From Branchiostoma belcheri (Eukaryota; Chordata; Leptocardii; Amphioxiformes; Branchiostomatidae), in contig NW_017802379.1 in assembly GCF_001625305.1 (NCBI RefSeq), positions 2,888,829 to 2,952,828 of the forward strand: 64,000 nucleotides of DNA, in the 5' to 3' direction. Shown here piece after piece: positions 36,493 to 50,251 of this stretch (position 1 is its first letter; every line of letters begins with the position of its first letter). Both the position numbers and the translations under genes were made by a program. A model generated the notes under the pieces. It had not been told where the DNA came from, made no database searches, and saw only the letters and a list, made by a program, of their open reading frames with translations.

Positions 36493-39400
36493 GCTGTTGT
36501 GTAAATGGCACTATAGTTTACTCTCTTTCTCTCTCTTGTTCCATGGTTTTTGGCAGTATCTAGATTTATTTTATAATGTAATCTTGTTGTCCATGTGCCT
36601 ATTAATGGTCTACTTACCTTTATTTGTATCATTTTTTGAAAACTTAATGGTAGCGGGAGTACATTCTGAGCAAAGTGAAGATTCTGGAGTCAGAAGATAA
36701 TATTTCATTGAATGATTTGCGTGTTGCAGCAACAGCTATAAATATGTAATTGGAATAAAATGTGTTTATTTTCCAGGCCTCAGGGGTATTTTATTATGTT
36801 CATTTCTCATCCAACTCTAATCAGATTCCTCTGCAAATTGAGGGAAAATGCCTCTGGTGGTGCAGTGTTTCCACTTAATTTTTAATTGGTTTGTTGCCAG
36901 GACAGTTCATCATAATGTGCCAGCATCTACCAGTAATTCACCAATGTTTGCAGTCAGTAGATATATTGATGGAACTCTACTATCATTACAACCAATGAGC
37001 TATCTATTCTAAGATAATGTACAAATGTACTTGTACTTTTATCTTTTTTATGTTCTCTCTTTTTAGAGTTGATTGCCAACATCTGTTAGTAATATATGGT
37101 TATTGTTTTTTAAAGGTTCTCTGACCTTTGCAGAAGATAGCACTGCCCAAAATAATCATAAATCCTTTAGTGTTGAAGTCTTGTTATGTTGATAAAATTG
37201 TAGTACATTGGATCGTAGAGAATTTTCTGGCTAACCCAAGTCACTTCTTCACTTTCTCTGTAAGCCAATTATACTTTAATTGCTACCATATCCACAAATG
37301 CTACCAGGGGACTGCACGGTATCGGCAGGCTCTAATATTATGCATGGATTGCGTAGACAGAGCCATTAGGATTCCACTGCATGACAGACAATTACAAATG
37401 TTGTCCTCACACGTCTAAATGCCTGAGGAATGGTCAGGTGCGCCTTGTAATCTTAAGTGTGGCAGAGTCCCGGGAAGTTTTCCAAATAGTGTTTCCCTCT
37501 CAGCGAAAGTCATTTATCAGAATTAATTACTGGCTTGGAGATTTACAAGGCTCATCTGTAATGCATTGTGCACCTCTGGGTTGTTTAGCTTAAAGCCAAG
37601 CTTGCTACAGATTATAGGGGTGTCACTGCATACTGTATCAACTCTATGCTAATTTATGATAATACATGAAAAAAGGCTATTTTAGCATCTAACACAGTTA
37701 TGAACAAGTGTAAATTTACTAACCAGAAATATCAGACATATTGAAGTTAAATTTAGATATGTGAGGATTTGATTAAACAAGCACTACAAAGCAAGAAAGA
37801 AAACCACCGTTCTCCATTACATTTGTCCCTCATCTTACAATAAAGTCTTATTTCTAATAGGCTTTCTCTTTTTGTGATCTTAATTCATCCTTTTCTTTTT
37901 GATTGAATTACAATCCTCTTATTTCCTGCTAATATGATATCAAGCTTACCAGCAATTTTATATCTGTCATATCTTAGTTATTTTAATTCGCAATGATGAA
38001 GCGAATTCCCCTCTTTCCCCAGATTCAAAATGAGATCACCCAGAAAGTGGACCTTAATAGCCCTCACTGCTCTAAACGAAAGCTTTTTTTTTTTCCTTGT
38101 CCCCATGTCCGTGCAAGATAAGGCATTCTAATGGCTATTTCATGTTCCTGTATTTCCACTGGCCATATGTTCAAATAGCCCGCCATCGACAGCCGCAATC
38201 TTGTAACGTCCGCCCTTAAAACTTAGACCACTTAAGAAACGCATTCAGTTTCTAAGGCTGACCTCTAGAACTCTCCAAGCAAGTGAAATGGCTTTCTAAC
38301 ATGGAGGAAAATATGGCAGGAGTGATAGTTGTTCAAGAGGGGAAGTAACATTGTGCAGATTTGATAATAATATTATGTCACAATTTTCTACCTCATCCTG
38401 TATGCTGCAATTAATGTTTTTTTTCTTTTGAAATATCAAGGCTTGCACTCACTGTAATATTTTCGAACTATAAGCTACAAACTATAAGATCTTTTTTAAA
38501 TAATGAATTGGAGAGGGATTGCATGTGATTTTAGACTTCAGCATCATCCTTTCAAAGAACCCATCCTCCTTCCCTTTCTTTGAGAAGCCTTACAATGAAT
38601 AATTCTTTTAGGTTTTAATCTGGAATGTCATGGGCAGACAGCAATACCTATAGCGATGGTAAAAGTGAATACCACATAAGATCTGCTGCCGTGTCAATAC
38701 CTCCTGGCTAAGGTACAAGTGGCTGCCCCTTTGGGTGCCCCTATGGTATAATGATTCACCCTTTTGCATCAGGTTGGACGTTTTCCGCTATCTTCTCCGT
38801 CATCTCAACTATGCTAACCGCCTGCTCACATATCAGTGGCATACTGATAAGGTTTTTTTCCAAACCATGTTGCCCAAGGGCAGATAGACTGGCAGATAAG
38901 CATATCGTTAAGACTTCTTTGCATCTTTGAATGGAGCCAAGTTGCAGGCTTATGTGTCTTTTTCCCTGTTGGCTTCTTGAACTCTATCAGGCATGTTGCC
39001 CCAAAGTTGAAACTCTGCAGAATAATGTTACCACTTCAGTAGATTTTGGCAGAATAGGAAGGTTTGAAGGTAGCATTTTCACCCAGTGAGTTTACGGTTG
39101 AAAAGATGTAGACAGCCTTTGAAGGCTTGAGGCTAAGGGTCACCCCACAAGTTCATTATTTTCATGTCTGAGTTGTACAGCGGAAATAAAAGACTACAAC
39201 AGTTTACTAAAGGAATTGAAAAAGACATTGATTGCAAACTTAAAGGTAAATTAAAATATTAGTAACATTTATCATGAATTTTATAAAAGTTATGAAAGTT
39301 ATAATCATAATAATAAAATACGGTAGACAATTTTGAATGGCTGTAGAATATGTTAAAAAGTAACAAGAAATAAATTGGTGTTCGTATTCTTTATCGTTGA

Positions 39401-42400
39401 TGATTGATAATGTTTTGCCCAAAGATAGAATTAATAATGTTATTATCAGGTAGGTGATTGAATTGATTAGATAAAGAGTATGAATTTCAAGAGCATCTAA
39501 GGACACTGCTCTCAGGTTTAGTTAGTGTCTATTCAAGCCACATGCATAATCTGGTATAGAGACTATTATTCATCACTGTAGTCATTTTAAAGATATGGAA
39601 TTATATTATTTGCATCCATTAATTTCAAAATTCATTACTTTGCGATTGCTTCCGAGTCATCCAAGTCAGATAGCTTCATTAACAAAATGAGGGTAAATTT
39701 GAGATTGCCAATAAAAAAGCCATTAAATAAATTCAATTCCCCAAAATAACTAAAGATTAAATGTAAGTCATTAATTCTATGCTCATGTTTTGCCATATAC
39801 GAGTACTGATATCTGTTCCTACTGGGCCAGGACTGTGGTATATCAAGCTGAATAATGTAGGGTTAAACTCATAGATGACAGTAACATTTACTTTGCATAA
39901 CATCTGTGCTCCATGGTCATTGTAAATTCTCTTAATCCAATTCCCACGTATTTGTTTATGTTTCTGAGAAATTAGGTTGAAAGAAAAGCCCCAAGCTGCC
40001 AAATAAATTTCAGATCTTGGTCGTAAGGGATTTAGCAACACCTTCAGAATACATGAAAATATTAGAGAAACTTATTCTTATTGATATGTCAAGGTTATGA
40101 AAGCATACAGAGTATGATGTTGCATACTTAATCGTTGCTCTGCATACAGTTTTACTGCCATAAACTTCACATCAAATTTATGGCAATGCTATAAAACGGG
40201 CCATTAAATGGGGTTTGAGCCCAGAGAAAAGTTGCAATGGAATTTTCACATGAACATGTTGATTGTTAGTGAGGCATGGTGTTGGCGGCAGCAAGACTAC
40301 CCTAGGGTTAAGTTAATAGTGTAGTGGAAAGGACTGATGGTCTCTTAGTTCCACCTCATGGTTGCGTTATGAGAAAGAGTGACGTAAAAAGTCGTACTTT
40401 CCGCCATTACATGTACATCACATGAAAAAAAATCTTTCTTTCTAAATTTCAATAAATCTTTTAGGTTTCTTTATTACAGTGTGGGAAAGTTCTGCAGACA
40501 AGATTTCAGTTTCATTAGTTCTGACATCAATGTGTGGAAGATGGATGATATTGTTTTTCAGCCAACAGAACTGTGGAGAGTATATAATCAATGAAGAGGA
40601 AGAGCAAAGCAGTAAAGAATGGCAAGAATAGACTGGTCCTCTGTCTAGTCTAATCTATTTGTCCACATTTGGGTTTAATTTCTGTTGAACTCAAAGCTTA
40701 GTTCTTGAGATTAAGCTTCAAATTATATAGCTAATGCACTCTGATCCTAAGCCCTTCACCAATTGTTTCAGTTAAAATTACATGTACCTCAAGAAATGTA
40801 AATCTGTTGTGCTTGAGGCTATTTTGACTGTATTAATATTCTGACTTCAACAATATACACCTTTCATAGGATACTGCAGCCAACAATAATGTTCATCATT
40901 ATGCACTCCGATAACATTTACATAAATTTGCACCATATATAATTATATTTCAGTCACTCTATTGTGAGGTTCACAAGACTAGAATACACAAAGATTATAA
41001 TTGCATCACGAGCGGTAGAAGCCTGTCCTTAATACGTCAGCCCTCTCTTGATGGGGTAGGATATTGATGATGTATATGTTTATACGACATGTTTATTGTG
41101 ACCACAGGTTGAGAAAATTACAAGGACTGATGGGTAACACAGTTATTACTTGTTCATTAATGGCAAATCATGCTCCTGTAGGAAGTAGATATGCTATCAA
41201 CAGCCTCCACTTTCTGGTGATTTATACTGACTTTCTATCCGTTTGTGCCAGTGATTTAAAGATGTCTTGAAGAGAACAACGGATTGAAAATTGTATTATC
41301 CTAACTTTCTGGGCAACAGTATCTGGTGCTTCAATTATGGTGATGAACCTATTCAATTGCTTTCTTCTGAGAGAGGCCTTCTTGAAGATTCCAGTCAAAG
41401 GACAAAAAATGTTTCAGGCACAACAACTGACACAGTTGAATATTACATGTTCCATCTCATCAATAGACATAAGTGTACTGTATGGCTTCCAGTATTGAAT
41501 TTCAGTGATAGTTTTGGTTGACGTACAAAACAGGTAGGTCCCTTTCAGAAATTCAAAATAATGTTTATTCTTGTTTAAACTCTTAATCTGTTTGGGTTTC
41601 TTAACATGTATCAGGTGTTATATCTGTGTTGTTTTGAAGGTAGGAGCATAGAACGTCCTTGAAATGCAAAACATCCAACTCGGACGGATAGGGAGATGCC
41701 ATGGTGGTTTCCATTTAGATCTCCTTGTCGCCATCTGGGGCTTAGTTCTGGCGTACAATCCAATTAGGTAGGCTCTGATCAAATAAAAGAGAGCTACATT
41801 GCACTGTTTGACCCTGCTAACCACTGAATTACCTTTAGTATGTACTGTTCTCTTGTATAGAAAGGTCAGAAGCTACATACAAACTCATGAGGGACACTGG
41901 TGATATCTAAGAAAAACAAACTTGGCAAACATGGTGGAAGGATGTTTGAATGTCATGTGAAACNCAAATACCATACCGTACAATCAGGAACTTCTATCGT
42001 CATGTACAAATTCCAGAGGAGCAGTGAAAAGGTCCTTTATTATTTGGTTTGGTTCATGAATGATTGTCACCCTTAAAGAAAAACACAGCCGACAATGAAG
42101 TGTGAATGACGGAAAATTTTAGGAAATTATGCAGATAATGACAAATGCCTCTCTCTATACATCCCTGTAGAGTTCCCTTTACTTAATACCCTTACTTCAA
42201 GATACATCAAGCAAGGAGAAGTGCACCTAAACCCACTGCTTGTTGAGTAGGCAAAGCCCTAGAGTTAAACACATTTTACATGGCCTTGAAAATGAAGATA
42301 ACAAGTAAATGTAATCCTGGTACATCCTGTCTGAGTTATGGCGGCGAGAATAATAGCAGGAATTTCCAGTAGCTCCCAGGGGTGGATGAAATTGTGCTTC

Positions 42401-43527
42401 CATGATTCTGATCAGTAATTAATGGGGATGACATTTGCTAGGAAATGCAAAATGGTTCCCTCTGCAATGAGTGTTTGCATCAAAATGCCTGTTTATGATA
42501 TAAGGTTTTTTAAGGTCATCCTGTTGAATACATAGCATATTTGGTACCCATGATTTGATCTGCAAAAGTCAAAATGGTAACATTTTTTTCTTGATTCACT
42601 ACAAAGATCATAACTGTTACAGTTTTATCCTGCCCAAAAGACCACAACACTTAGAAAGCTTTGTCATACAAAGTTTTATGATAATTCAGTATGATCATTG
42701 TTGAGATAGCAAGGAAAGGAAAGGAAACAGCAATGAAAGTATTCCAGAGTTTCAGTGTACAGAAAGATAGCAATCTTGAATCACTTTTATTTTTATACAT
42801 TTGTTTCGTTCACCTTTTCATATGATTCCCAAGATTTACTTAAACTAAGGTGATTGTTGTTCCAGACCTTTACGACGTCATTTATGAAAAATAGGTTTAG
42901 GCAATGCAGCACTGTTGCCAAAATAGGCTGAGTCATCAATTTAAAATTTACTTAACCTTTAACCTTTAACTTGTTACCATCCACCATCCTCCTTATATTC
43001 CTCCACAAGTACCCCAGCACTGTTAACACCTTAATAACCTGTTGGGCTGTGCCAAAGTGAAAAAAGGGATTCCTTTTCACCCTTTCTGGGTTGTCCGTGA
43101 CATCTTCCAGGATCGAAGCTCCCCTCCCAGTAATCCAGCTATCGATAATGTTCGTCCGAAGGATTAGGGTGGTGTGTGCTGCATCAAGACTGCCCTTGGG
43201 GAAAGGGTAGACCATGCTCTCCTGACCTTTTGGCTAAAACCACTTGATTCGGCCCCAAATCCTCACATGAGATATACCCTGGCCAAGTCTATCTTCACGA
43301 TAGCAGGTGTCACCTACGAGTACAATGCTTTGCAAATATTCCTTACATTTTTTTTTTACATTTGCATTTGGTCTTTGTATCACTTTTGGTATACTCCACA
43401 ATATAAGCCATTAACTGTTAGCCCTTTTACAGATTTATCCAAGTTGAAAAACTGCTTGTTTTCTTTGAATATCAATCTTTAACAGTGGTATTAAAGATTG
43501 TGGTAAAGTATTGTTTGAGTCATAATT
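36493..43527. other. Non-coding stretch, nothing recognised
   Basis: Seven kilobases without a convincing exon, repeat end or RNA gene. It is mostly AT-rich, with a GC-balanced patch near 38140-38330. The longest frames (39240-39506 and 39757-40041, minus, about 90 codons) are low-complexity or unsupported. There are TACATGTA palindromes near 40405 and 40785, and one ambiguous base at 41964. Confidence 0.55.
41964..41964. other. Single ambiguous base (n)
   Basis: One isolated n in otherwise continuous sequence. It probably marks an unresolved polymorphism or base call. Confidence 0.95.
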
Positions 43528-43596
43528 GTATCAGTTACAAGTAAAAAAAAACTTTATAGTGTTCTGTTTATTACTCACTCGTTATGTAACTGATAC
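43528..43596. repeat. 12-bp inverted repeat around a 45-bp spacer
   Basis: GTATCAGTTACA at 43528-43539 is exactly complementary to TGTAACTGATAC at 43585-43596. Flanks show no obvious target duplication, so it could be a miniature element remnant, a chance palindrome or a cruciform-forming site. Confidence 0.5.
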
Positions 43597-46068
43597 TTTT
43601 ATGACATAGGATCATGTTCTTAGCTTTAGTGCTATAAATGAAAGTCAATTTCTAGTTCATTATCTTCACTTCAATGTACCAAAAAAAAGGTTAACGTGTT
43701 TTTTAGATTTTGTCAGAGCTCTTTGGTGAAGACTTGGTTGGAGATGTCCCTACTTATTTTTGAGGGATTGAGGGGTAAAAGATGAGTATGATTAAGTGGG
43801 TATCATATCATCCCAATATTCTTAGCACTGAAATTAACTGTATACCAATGATGGAAACAGAGAAATAAGAATTGGAATCTTGGTCCAAATGTAGAAGCAA
43901 ATTTTGTTAATATCTGAAGATGGAGCAGGAAATTAGTTTGAGTTTCCTTCACACCAATTGTTAAAAAATTGCCTAAGGTCTGTATATTAAATGGAACCAT
44001 TCTGTAGGGACCACCCTCCTGTGATGTCAAGAATCATATGTTTGTGATTTGTGATATTTGTCCTTGATATTTTGTTAAAGGCATAAGCTATATAGGCCAA
44101 CTGACTTGTAAGTGCTCTGTCATATATGTCAGCGCCCACAAGGGTCAGCTTCAAGATAGAGGTGCACGTAATGACCTTATTACTTGGGGAAGAAAACCAA
44201 TTACAGATTCAGCTGCATGAAACAAAATAATCAGTCATTATAATGTGGATTTGCTACCGTATAATACTCAATGTACAAGAGACAGAATGTCTGTTGATAC
44301 TGTTGTTTGAAGATTTTTTGGCTTAAAGTTTAAAGGCACTATCTGCTACTGCTGTTAGAGCAATGTCAAGGGTATGCCTTACTGTAAGCCTGGCATTACT
44401 TTATGGTGTGTTTTGCCCCTGTCTCACCATGAATGGTACACCCGCATCTACATCTTTTTGATTGTGCAGCACAACTGTGATTATTGGAAGCTGGGGCCTG
44501 ACCCATCTAGTAACAACACAACAAATCTCCCCAGTTTGCCCGATGGCACCTGCATAAAGGGGTGGATTTCATCCCTGTGCTGATCATTCGGTTCGGTCTC
44601 ATTTAGCGCTTGTTGCTGTTCATGTCTCCCGTGGGGACTTCTCTGAACCCTGGAATTGTAAATCTGCGGATGTGGCAGCATTACGTTGTTGTGGATAGGA
44701 GGGGATGGACAGCTGTGGAGAATCCGTCATCTTCAAAGGAACGTAAATCGCGAGCGACTGTGTGGCCTGGCCGATTGATTTGAGCAATGGCTGTCTCCAG
44801 TGAAAATGTGGAGTGGCACAAGGAATCCATCACGAAGGGGCCGTAATTACACAACAAAAGCGCCTGCAGCGGTGTGTGATTGCATGCCAAAGGGGCAGCC
44901 AGAATTTAGGGGATCTTCCTGTACAATTTACCAATCTTGACATTTAAGCCAATGCAGCTCTTTGTTGAATGACTCAATAAAACAAGCCTTTTGTAACGAA
45001 AGGGTCTGGTCTATAAAATGTCATTGACAAAGCATGCATACAAGTGCAAGGTGGGTGTTTGCCCTGTGGATTTTTACTAAAGCTAAAAGCCTTCTCAGTA
45101 ATCTCCCCATTTTTGCAGCAGAGGCAGGAAATGCAGCTATCAGGTGTGGGTTTGTTTGCACATACTTGACTCTGCTGCCATAGTGCCCCCCCCCCTTAGT
45201 GACGTCTTGTAATCCGGACTGTCACATTCTCCACGTCCACCCATCTACAAGCCAGGCAAGACATATGTACACAGACTCATGCCCAGGCCATTTTCCAGCC
45301 TTGCCATCAAGCAGCCTGGTGTACGGTGTTGACGGCATCTCGCATTTCAATTGCTTACAAAACAGTCTCATTTGTTCCCTAACCTGCATCACAAACGCAT
45401 TTGTCACCAGCTCAGGACCATCCATCACAACACCTGACTTATCCAAGTATCATTACTGATTATCCCATGTATGAATTATTAAGAGTGGTCATTTGGAAAG
45501 GCTCTGACTCTATCCAGTGTTTGGGGCACGGTGTGCCCACATCCCCACAAAGCATGTCCAAGGCACTGTTTTAAGATGCAGCCCTCATTTCTCATGCCAT
45601 ATTGAATATTGGAAGCTATTGCTGGGAGTCGATGAAGATGATAAATCTACAGTTTTCCCCACACAGAGGGTGGAAGGGCCCGGCGTTTCTTTCATCTCAA
45701 ATTTAGCAGCGTGTCTGTCATTACAGGTTTACTGTAAATCGTAGAAGGTGTGTTTTGAAACAGATAAGTTCTCAGCACCTTACATACTGATAAGGCATTT
45801 GGATCAGCAAAATTCCGTAGTTCTATCGTGCAAGGTGCTGCATGGAGGAAGGCAGCAGAACGGATGCAGGGCAAAGGCTCTTAGTATTACACTCAAATTG
45901 TTGCTTAATTTTGCAAGAAGTGTGCTGGGTCAGCCTATTTATGGCCTGCCATAGGAACCGTCTGACCTTTCCTGACCAACCTGCTTAACATGCATGGGAT
46001 TTTCTCTACCTACACACATGGTTAACTGGAGAAGGCCCATGCTGGGGTTTTACCACAGCTACTGTAGT

Positions 46069-46089
46069 TTCAGCACCCTAGACAGGTAC
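46069..46089 (+). promoter_or_regulatory. Weaker RE1-like site
   Basis: TTCAGCACC-CTA-GACAGGTAC keeps the complete left half-site of RE1 and GACAG of the right half at the correct spacing (15 of 21 positions). It is less convincing than the three sites that share the 17-base core. Confidence 0.35.
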
Positions 46090-49000
46090 AACCAGATTCT
46101 AAGCAACAAGCCACGGAGAAGAATGCGTACTTACAAAATGCAGTCACATTTAGTCTGCTGCTGCCTCGTCAATAGGTCATTAAGCCCAAGATAGGATTGC
46201 AAAGCCTAGCCAGGCCAATCCTGGCTGTCCTTATGAATGCTCCGGTACTTAAGTGGTCTACACCGCCACCTTGTGAGTTATCAACGTCTCTCTCTCACAC
46301 AAGGTGTCGTCGGTACCGACTCGGGGTAGCTTTCCTGATGGGAGGGGTAGAGCTGCACCGTGCAGCACATGCGACAAATGATGCACCACTCCTTTCTCGT
46401 TGCTGCTGCACCATCTAGGGTCATCACATGGTTGGCTAGCTGGAGCAAAGTGCGTGTCCACGGCTCCTCCCACCGAGTGGTCCACTCAATGTTTTTCTTG
46501 ATTACAGAAGCCCTTGGTTTCCTCTTGGGGCATTCCACATAGCTGATACCGGCCTACTCATTACCATCCACCCCCATTCTGTCCTTTTATCCGGCTCTGA
46601 ATTGACAAGGCTTTATCTGCCCGGAACATATTTCCCCCCGAGTCGTTAGAGCATCAACGATGGTGTGTCACACGGCACAAGTGCGAACGGCTTTATCCAG
46701 ACGCCCTCGCCTGTTGCTGGAGCATATTGGTTGGGAAACCACTAAATCTTAATTTGACTTCCTTCGTGACAGGGAAAATTGTGCCGAGGGGCAAGCTATT
46801 TCTACATGTATCGCAGCATTATGAGTTCCTTGCATCAAGATCTAAAACATCTCTAAGCCAGACTCAAAATTCTAGCCATCTTCATAAAATACCCTCGTTG
46901 TCCATCCTACCTGACAAGCGAGTAAAGGTTTCAAAGCTGCCCACCCCTTCTCCTATGTGGACTCACCCTATCCAGTGTTGATCCTCCCCCATGGTTTATT
47001 GCATGAATAATTTCTGTAGTTAAACGACAACCATTCAGATGGAAAGACATCACGGTAAGAAATGGATGGCGACGCAGGGCAATTTCTGATAATATACCTT
47101 CAGGAGGAGTATTTGTTCCCCCTCATTGTTGCATGCATTTGCGTTTACATTTGATGAGTATTGATCTGGGCATACTTTGAGCCATGCAAAGCAGCCCTGT
47201 CAAGATCACCAGTAATGAAAATTCAGGACTGCCTGTATTATTTTCTGCTCTATTCTCAACAGGCTTTCTCCTGTAATTCCCACTTGGCATTAATTTTATG
47301 TGTCAGTTGGCGCCTTTGCTAAACATACCAGTACCAGATTCCGTGGCGTGTATAAATGAAAGGAAAAAAACTGTTAAATGGCAATGCTTCAGTGCCTGCC
47401 ATTCAAAATATCAGGCTGCATTCCAAGGAATTTTACCCCAGAGAATTTAGAGTAGTAAAGCTTGCATATTGTTTTCTCTTCTGGTAGGATATTGCTTATG
47501 TAGAGCCTACCGGAGCCAGGGCTGGGTTGGATGTGCAAACTAACAAGGAAGCTCTAATCAATATTGCTTTCGCCACTCTGTATAATATATACTATTTGTG
47601 TGCTAATGGGGGGCCTGTACCACTGTGCACATTCAACCATTTATTGGGTAATCTTTGACCAGCCAGGAGGAATTTTAAGGACTCGCTGCAGCAATTTTGG
47701 GCTGGCTGCAATTGCAAGATGTCGCAATCCATGAATGCCGCAGCGCAAACTTGGGTAGATTAAGTTGATGCCATCAAGTTTTACCTTGGTTGGGGCTGCG
47801 GTGGGCTCAAGTCCCCTAATTGGCATCTGTGTCGTATGTTGCCTACAGTGCGGCAATACCACGGGTGAGGTCATGCATGCCAATTTCGCGAGGCGCCTTG
47901 GGCTGAAGTAATTTTCATTCAAGACCCACCAATATTCCAATAATGCTAATGCATAGGCATTTCCCACATTGGCAGTGCCCAGATGGATATCATTTCCATA
48001 ACTGAAATTATGGGTAAGATATAGATTGCTAGCTTATTCGATCAGCAGGAGTGCTGTCTGCCGGAGAGGGTAGGAGTGTGTCTGAGTGGGATATTCACCA
48101 CTCTGAATCAGCAATAGATGTTCACCCGACGTAATTATGAAAGTGGCAACAATTTACAATCATTTTAACTACCATCTCCATCAATCTTTTAAAGTGAGAC
48201 GTAAAAAATGTTGTTTTTCCAATATTTGGGGCTAATTCTTTTGCAATTGCACTGGATTTATTGGTGAGTTCAGCTGAAAATAGGTTTTAAAAATGGGATA
48301 AAAGTCCAATCTCCAAGGAAGCTCAATTTGAAATACAGCCAGAAAAATGGCTATCTAACTTTAAAGGGCATATTGGAGCCCTCGCTGATTCTTAGTTTTC
48401 CCACAAATTGCCCCCCCCTCCTCCTAAAGTTTCTCTTATCCCTGACTGACCTTTATCCTACAAAGTATTTGCAATGCATGTAGGGATACAGAGCTGTTTG
48501 TTTTCACTCGATCATGAGGGTAGAAAAGTATTTTTTCAGAAGTTCAGCTCATCCACAGGTAGCCATATAGACCCTCTCCCTGCTGTTGAACCCTGTATCC
48601 AAGAGGGAATTGGTAGCTAAATGATGCTAAAGGTTAAACAAACACTTCCTTGCTAATCTGAATTATTAATAAATATGATACCAATAATCTCATTATTAAA
48701 TATGATACATAATACTTATAAATAAGGAAAGCACAGTATTTATGATTATGATGCAAAACTAAAACAAAAGGGAACATTTCAAACAACTAGACCCATCCCT
48801 CTTTGTTCCCAAAAGTGCCTTTAGCACTTCTTTTCCCAGATGAAATACTGATGGAAAGTATTCTAAAAGACTTAGTGATTGCATGTTATGATTGCTGTAT
48901 GTCGTACATCATCTAATCTATAGTTCTGTTGCCATATTCACAAAGTCTGCCCATGGGCCAGCTCAGTATATTTGATGTACTGTCATTCTCTTTGTAAAGA

Positions 49001-49241
49001 TTGATTGATTGACAGCCAAAGCATAACACATTATTTAATTTTGCTTAATATGCTGGACTGTACCATTCTTGTTAAAAGGGGAAATGCTAACTGTAGATTG
49101 TGAATATGGGAAAAGATGTATGAAATATGAAAAATATTTTTAAGCTCTAAGACTTAGTAGTTATGCTACGCTTTATAAGCCCAACTTTCTGTAAACTTTC
49201 TCAAATAGTTCACAATGTTTGAGAATAACGATTATGTCATC

Positions 49242-49259
49242 TAATTAAAATTTTAATTA
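49242..49259. promoter_or_regulatory. 18-bp AT palindrome with homeodomain-type cores
   Basis: TAATTAAAATTTTAATTA is a perfect palindrome containing two TAATTA cores, and a third TAATTA overlaps just downstream. Homeodomain proteins bind TAATTA, often as dimers on palindromes. In such AT-rich DNA this could also be chance. Confidence 0.25.
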
Positions 49260-50251
49260 ATTAAATCATTGATATTTTCATCAAATATGTTTGGAACCAT
49301 ACAATGTCATGGTTCTACTGTATGTTATTATATCATCATTCTTGATTGAAATATATATCAAAGTAAAAACTGCTCTTCTATTCAAGTCAAAGGAAGATGT
49401 CAGTAGAAGTACTGATTTAGGGCAACTCACAACTTCCCTCTCCACTATGATCCTGTTTCATTTCCTTTTTTGGAACAATCCTGTAATAGATTCATAAGCA
49501 TCATAAACTTTGAATATATTTTTGCTATTGTAAATCAGTTAGGAATTCACTGACACTGCATCTTTCCATGTTCGAAAATAGTTCCGATGAAGAATAAACC
49601 CATAAAAGAAGACCTGTCTGCCACGTGTATTGATCTCGCATCTCTGCCACAATAATGACACGGTGCTACGTGCGTTTACTAACACCCTGACAGGAAGTGA
49701 CTTCTAGAAAAGAACTATTGATGTCAGAATTGTTCTGATGACTGAAAGTGGAGACCTGTTGGGTATTCAATACCATTCCCCGCTGTGGCCATACTAGGGA
49801 TCATGCGCTCCTCAATAACATATCAATTAGGGCACTTTAAGGTCCCTGCTGGTGAAATTGCATTACGGCTATTCCAGGGTATTTGCTGGACTTAACATTA
49901 CCCCTCAGTGTTGATAAAGGTGGCTGTCCGTGTTCGGAATTTGAGAGGAGTTCATTGTTGGGCTGCAGTAGGTGATGTTTTTTCCACTCTTCAAAAATGC
50001 TGTTAAGTCACTTACTGCTCGTAGTTCACTAATTTCATTACAGTAGGGTAATAGTGGAGAGCAAACTTGATACAGTGCAGTGGATTTAGAAATCAGATCA
50101 CGTTACCTCTAATTGGATGTTGTCGGAAGTTCTCTTTTTTTGTTTCAGGAGTAAAAGTAATCGGAATTTTTGGTGCCAATCTGGAGCTAACCAGATCTGG
50201 CCATCCATTAACAATGTGTCTCTTTTGAAAGATAAGGCATCTGTGTTTTAG

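Larger units (their letters stand above)
43597..50251. other. Non-coding, with a long GC-balanced block
   Basis: From about 44380 to 48000 the DNA is GC-balanced, lacks transposon hallmarks and has many short open frames on both strands (up to 108 codons) with no recognisable domain. It reads like a series of regulatory elements. It then becomes AT-rich, with a second GC-balanced part from about 49540. A TACATGTA lies near 46803. There is no gene I can support. Confidence 0.4.

Noticed and set aside
43215-43260. Resemblance to U2 snRNA (CCTTTTGGCTAA)
   Set aside because: Only about 12 bases match; the flanking bases and the branch-site region of U2 are absent, so it is most likely chance.
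45186-45195. Run of ten C
   Set aside because: A short homopolymer without partner runs; no quadruplex or array can be supported.
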